A stretch of 64,000 nt of DNA, from NCBI RefSeq assembly GCF_001949145.1, contig NW_019091466.1:531869-595868 (forward strand). Reading direction: 5' to 3'. The DNA comes from Acanthaster planci (Eukaryota; Echinodermata; Asteroidea; Valvatida; Acanthasteridae). Below are positions 60,161 through 64,000 of this stretch, piece after piece. The number at the start of each line of letters is the position of its first letter. The stretch's first letter is position 1. The translations under genes and the position numbers were made by a program. The notes under the pieces were generated by a model. That model was not told where the DNA came from, did no database searches, and worked only from the letters and a program-made list of their open reading frames with translations.

Positions 60161-60764
60161 TTAACCACATTGCACCAGGGGCATTTATGAATGGTGATTC
60201 TGCTGGGACGAGACATTTTTCAGTTTTTTCTGTTTTCAAAATTCTTTACAAATTCATATCTTCATTTACTGGACACTTACACCCACACAAAGGACTGTCT
60301 GGTTTCCACTCTAGTCTGACAGACAACATCTGTTGACGCTGGAGTATTTCAGCCAGGCCTTCTGCCTTGCAAAAAGAGCCCAGATTGTGCGGTGTTACGT
60401 AATTTTCTTTTGTTCATGAAACCGGTACAGCGCACTGCTGACCCCCTTTCAATAGGGGCCAGATTAGCATGCAGCGGTACTATGTGGCTCATTGCTGCAG
60501 TCGTGGAGTGCTTTTGTCCATGATGGTAATCCGCTTGTACTGAATTCCCCAAACAGTGGTATACTGTTTCAAAAAATTGCTGGATTATCTCCACTATTGA
60601 CAGTGAAAAAAATGTTGGTTATTGCCAGCAGCTTAGTCAGTCTTTTGTTATGAGTATGGCCTTTTGTTACAAGGCCCAATTCCCTTTGTCCGATTTCAGA
60701 GACCCTGGCTATGCATATAATGAATATGTGTCCGAAACTGGGCTCCCCTGCAGGAAGTGGTTAA
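60161..60764 (-). mobile_element. TTAA-flanked MITE, copy 9
   Basis: TTAA at 60161-60164 and 60761-60764 with ends ccacattgcaccagggg and cccctgcaggaagtgg; 604 bases. The body has the family blocks gccttgcaaaaagagccc and cttttgttacaaggccc. It lies beside the right end of the DIRS element. Confidence 0.82.
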
Positions 60765-61013
60765 AAGCTTTCGTGATTTAGTTTTGCAGATTATGAAAAG
60801 CTACTAAATTCTTTCTTTGGTAATGTTTATATGAAATGTGTCTCTCTCACAAGTCTGACTCATGCTTGTGAAGTGGGTGTCTGATAGGTTGGACACAAGA
60901 TTGTCATAGTGTCCATGTTGGATGAGAGGAGAGAGCTTCACTCCAATATAACTATAGAGGTCGCTATTTGCGTGTGTTAATACAATACGGAACAACAAAA
61001 GGGGACCAATTTC

Positions 61014-61075
61014 GGGGCAGTTTCGGGTGTAACAGTGAGTAACAGGCCGGGCAGTTTCGGGCGCAACAGGGGTTT
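61014..61075. repeat. Short imperfect tandem duplication
   Basis: The word gggcagtttcgggtgtaaca is repeated as gggcagtttcgggcgcaaca about 38 bases later. No gene context beyond the intron. Confidence 0.7.
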
Positions 61076-61530
61076 AAGGGTTAAATAACATCTTTGGAGA
61101 GGTTGTATATTTGTACTTTACATGTTTTTTCTGTCAGAGTTTTGCAGGTTTGTCATATGTTTGTCAGTTGCAAAAGTAATGCATTGTTTCATATACATGC
61201 ATTTTTGACACAGAATGCATCATAAACACTATGCCAATACAATGAATAGAGACAAGCAGTAAATCACTAATCATAAATGCATTGAATGTAAACAAATAAA
61301 TCACAAATGAAATGTGGTTTTAAAGTGATTTTCATTTGTAGATTTTAATTAGAATGTATTTATGCTAAATGCATGTACTTGATTCATTGAATGTTTCACA
61401 TCATAATGCTAATTCCACAATTTGACAACATTCTTATCCACACAGTCATTGGTAGCTTTAGCTCAAAATGCCATGTTCTCACCCTTTCACCGCTTCCTTT
61501 TTTTTTAATTTTTTGTTTTCTGTTGCACAG

Positions 61531-61566
61531 TGAATCTAAAGAAGTGTGCTCGGAGGATATGAGAAG
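61531..61566 (+). CDS. DNAH3-like: Dynein exon 31, 36-base micro-exon
   Basis: Acceptor gttgcacag and donor gtagct enclose 36 bases encoding SESKEVCSEDMR with partial codons, phase 2 in and 2 out. Inclusion yields EDMRSLFFGDY across the next junction, which resembles the segment before AAA4 in DNAH3-type chains. Skipping gives DANIRSLFFGDY and keeps the frame, so it may be a cassette exon. The next intron holds nothing recognised. Confidence 0.72.
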
Positions 61567-63011
61567 GTAGCTTAAAAATGCCTTGCACTAACGCTTTCTG
61601 CTTGTGGTTTGCAGTTGCACTCATAGCACAAGTTCCAATCTGTGCTTATTAACACCTTTCTGATTTTGGTAAAACCTTTTAAGGTTGCCAGATATTGTGT
61701 CACTTCTACACACAATTATACTGCAGGCTGTGAGATCTTTTTTTTCAATACAATGTGTAGAATCCAATCCCAAGTAGCTGTTCCTAATTGTATGTACATG
61801 TACATCAGATTGTGTCATAGGGGCTTTGAATAGTTTGAACAAACAAGACAACAGAATGCATGAATGGCTGTGTGGTTTTCCTTGTCCAACTCTTTGTTTT
61901 TTTGTTTGCTGGCTGCATCTGTACATTTTTGGTACGATTGACTAGATATGGCGTGAACTGTTGTAATTCTTTTGTCGACCAGGTTCAGTATTTTAGTTTC
62001 AGCTCATTTAATGAGGCAATGTTATTTTGATTTGATAGCTTTTTTATTCTGTTAGAATTAAATGAGAATATTAATATTCAAATAAACCTGAGTATTAAAC
62101 TAACATGCACTTTTCATCTATGCACATTGCCCACTAACCTTCTTCTTGTAATAGTTTCCTTATTCAGCAAAGATTTTATGGCTTGTGATTATAATCCTCC
62201 TGTTTTTGTATTTTTTGTCCTTTATTGGTTATTTAACAGTTCCACAAGAACAGGTAAATGCAGGCAGGTATATTAGAGAAACTGGTACCATTTAATGGTC
62301 ATTGATGGGAGATTTCTTTCCTGTTGAATTACACCACTATGAATGCAGGCTGAAAACAGTCTTTGTCACTGTCAATGTTAGGTAAACCTATTGAACATGA
62401 TGGTATTTCAGAATATAGTAGGTCTCTTATAAATGGTTATATCTATTATTCTATGCATCTGTGGAACATTTGACAATTGTTGACCACTTTGACATGCAAC
62501 ATGGCATTTACAGGCAAGGAATAACATGACATCCAAGGTAAAGTAAATGTGACCTTGTGTCCCTGAAGTGGTACAAAGCTTATCCAACATAACAGTAGTC
62601 AACAATTGCTTTATCTGGTGTAATGTAATCATGTGCTTGGTAAAGTTAAGGACTTGATGTACTGCTTTTTGAATAAAAAACAAATTATTTGGGGAAGAAT
62701 TCAGTATTTCGTTGTGGTAAGTATCCCTTTAAAAATCTTTTTTAACAGTTTGTATTATCTTGTGAGGATGTTGTCAAAGTCAGAATAAAATAATATTAAA
62801 AAAAAGAAATATTTGAAAATCTTAAAGTCAGCAGTATCATGATGCAGAATACATTACTGTGCTCTTGTTTGAACAATCTACTTATATTGAAAATTGCACA
62901 GCCCTCAATTTACCGTCATTAATTTCTTTAGCATATTTTCACATTAGAAGACATTTCTGCGCTGCATTTATATATAGGATTTACTTTTGTTTATTCACTG
63001 TCAAATTCCAG

Positions 63012-63093
63012 CCTGTTCTTTGGAGATTATCTGTCAGCAAGTGAGGATGAGAAGCTGTATGATGAGATTACTGATGTAGAGGCACTTAGAGAG
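63012..63093 (+). CDS. DNAH3-like: Dynein exon 32 (before AAA4)
   Basis: One base completes Ser; it then reads LFFGDYLSASEDEKLYDEIT and DVEALRE, ending in phase 0 before gtaact. This F-G-D-Y...YDEITD segment lies between the AAA3 lid and AAA4 in inner-arm heavy chains. The next exon is outside the window. Confidence 0.96.
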
Positions 63094-64000
63094 GTAACTG
63101 TAGGCAATGCATAAAGAGCATTCTGCACTCTGCAAGTTATTACCTGTATCCACAATCCACACTCCTCACTCGGGTGACTGCACCTAAGATAGTGGCAGAT
63201 TGCTAGTGCTAATTAACTCAACCAAACTAACGGGTGACCCGAGGCATCTGCCAACACTCCGGCTGTCCAGTCTTTCTCTGCCACCCTAGACAGTGACCTC
63301 CGGATGACCCTTGACAACTCTGCCCACAGTTCCACCCACACAGTATTGTTCTAGCCATGGTCCTTTCTGACCAATGCTAAGAACAGTACACAATAAGTCA
63401 ACTGCTACGGCTACATTATGGTTACTTAAGTAACTAACTGCGTAGATGGCGGAACCAGTACCTGAATTGCTCGCAGACTCGCGGCGGTAGTGAACACAAA
63501 AGGAGCACATAGCGCTGTTCACTCACCAAACTAGTCATCTAGACTGACTACAGTGCATACGGCATGGCATTTTTCAGACACAACATAAACTTGCACCAGT
63601 CCCGTGCTAGGCTGCCTTAAAAATGTACATTTACATGGGGAATTGTGCACAAATTAATGCTAATGTACGCAGGTACCAATACAGTGGTCTCGCACATTCT
63701 CTGTGCCTATACAAAGATAAGAATGATGTCATCTTCAACTGAAACCTAAACTTGTGAAAGCCATTTTGTCACAATAATCAACATGACCTGGACTGATCCA
63801 CTAGTTTCAGACGTGACAGTAATAATGTCAACTTTTAGAAACTATGTTTTAGTATTCAGAAACCAAAATTAACGTTTTGCTCATGAACTTTGTATTTGCC
63901 ATGGGCACTCTCACAGTGCTTAAAAGACAACTTTTTGCTCAGCATTGTCAGCTATGTCAGTATTGGCAGTAATTAATTAAGTTTTTATAAAATTCCTGAA
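63094..64000. other. Downstream intron, unassigned
   Basis: Intronic sequence. 63130-63620 is less AT-rich than its surroundings and contains short Cys/Ser-coding open frames on the minus strand without a recognisable domain. It may be part of a mobile element. No exon with matching phase was found. Confidence 0.4.

Larger units (their letters stand above)
1110..63093 (+). other. DNAH3-like: Axonemal dynein heavy chain gene (partial, 32 exons seen)
   Basis: This interval spans the coding exons of one inner-arm axonemal dynein heavy chain, the ATP-driven microtubule motor of cilia and flagella. Assembled exons read continuously through linker, AAA1, AAA2 and AAA3 with all splice phases matching. 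P-loops are GPAGTGKT (AAA1), GDAIGGKT (AAA2) and GPTGTGKS (AAA3). Wording such as [24 protein letters not shown] and [12 protein letters not shown] places it in the DNAH3/7/12 group. The C-terminal segment EDMRSLFFGDY suggests DNAH3, but this paralogue call rests on memory. The first and last coding parts (tail start, AAA4-6, stalk and microtubule-binding domain) lie outside the window. About 92% of the span is intron. Confidence 0.95.

Noticed and set aside
62240-62253. 14-base sequence between AG and GTAAAT, a possible micro-exon in the last intron
   Set aside because: Its length is not a multiple of three and it would break the phase between exons 31 and 32.
1-64000. tRNA, rRNA and CRISPR arrays
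   Set aside because: I saw no cloverleaf with conserved tRNA boxes, no rRNA-like sequence and no regularly spaced repeats of CRISPR type.

Overview
The window is eukaryotic nuclear DNA carrying the middle part of one large, intron-rich gene on the + strand: an axonemal (ciliary) dynein heavy chain of the single-headed inner-arm group (DNAH3/DNAH7/DNAH12 type, best guess DNAH3-like). I could place 32 coding exons between 1110 and 63093. They total about 4,975 bases, or about 1,658 codons. All are bounded by AG/GT and their reading phases agree from exon to exon. They run from the linker/N-terminal stem, through AAA1 (P-loop in the exon at 23647), AAA2 (P-loop at 29163) and AAA3 (P-loop at 52002), to just before AAA4. 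The gene continues beyond both window ends; neither a promoter nor a stop codon is present. Three of the exons are micro-exons of 15, 24 and 36 bases, each phase-neutral.

The repeat content (DIRS-type tyrosine-recombinase retrotransposons, pogo/Tigger elements, TTAA-flanked MITEs and an uncharacterised multi-copy Cys-rich protein family), the low GC and frequent ACATGTAC-like words suggest a marine invertebrate, plausibly a deuterostome (echinoderm, hemichordate or cephalochordate). The species cannot be fixed from the sequence. Three runs of N are assembly gaps.

Layout. 1-4128: four linker exons and the first TTAA MITE. 4129-10558: a large intron with a DIRS relic, a G-rich minisatellite, a gapped MITE and another MITE. 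10559-18635: linker exons with two more MITEs, a 143-base fold-back and an unexplained 187-codon open frame. 18636-22549: an intron filled by a dead Tigger/pogo element with TA duplications. 22550-32416: exons for AAA1 and AAA2 with MITEs, a pogo-type MITE and the second large N gap. 32417-42250: a 9.8 kb intron with a Tigger-derived MITE, two DIRS 5' ends, a 4.5 kb decayed intronless coding region of an uncharacterised family, and a second pogo-type MITE. 42251-54962: AAA2/AAA3 exons. 54963-61530: an intron holding a nearly full-length but decayed DIRS retrotransposon with inverted terminal repeats. 61531-63093: the last two exons visible.

The dynein gene is the only intact host gene I can support. 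Everything else is intronic and mostly mobile-element debris. The least understood item is the decayed protein family at 35764-40217. It has an N-terminal YHxxCW motif, a spaced acidic pattern resembling XPG/FEN-type nucleases and a C-terminal Cys-rich domain. It lies directly behind a DIRS-type terminal repeat.
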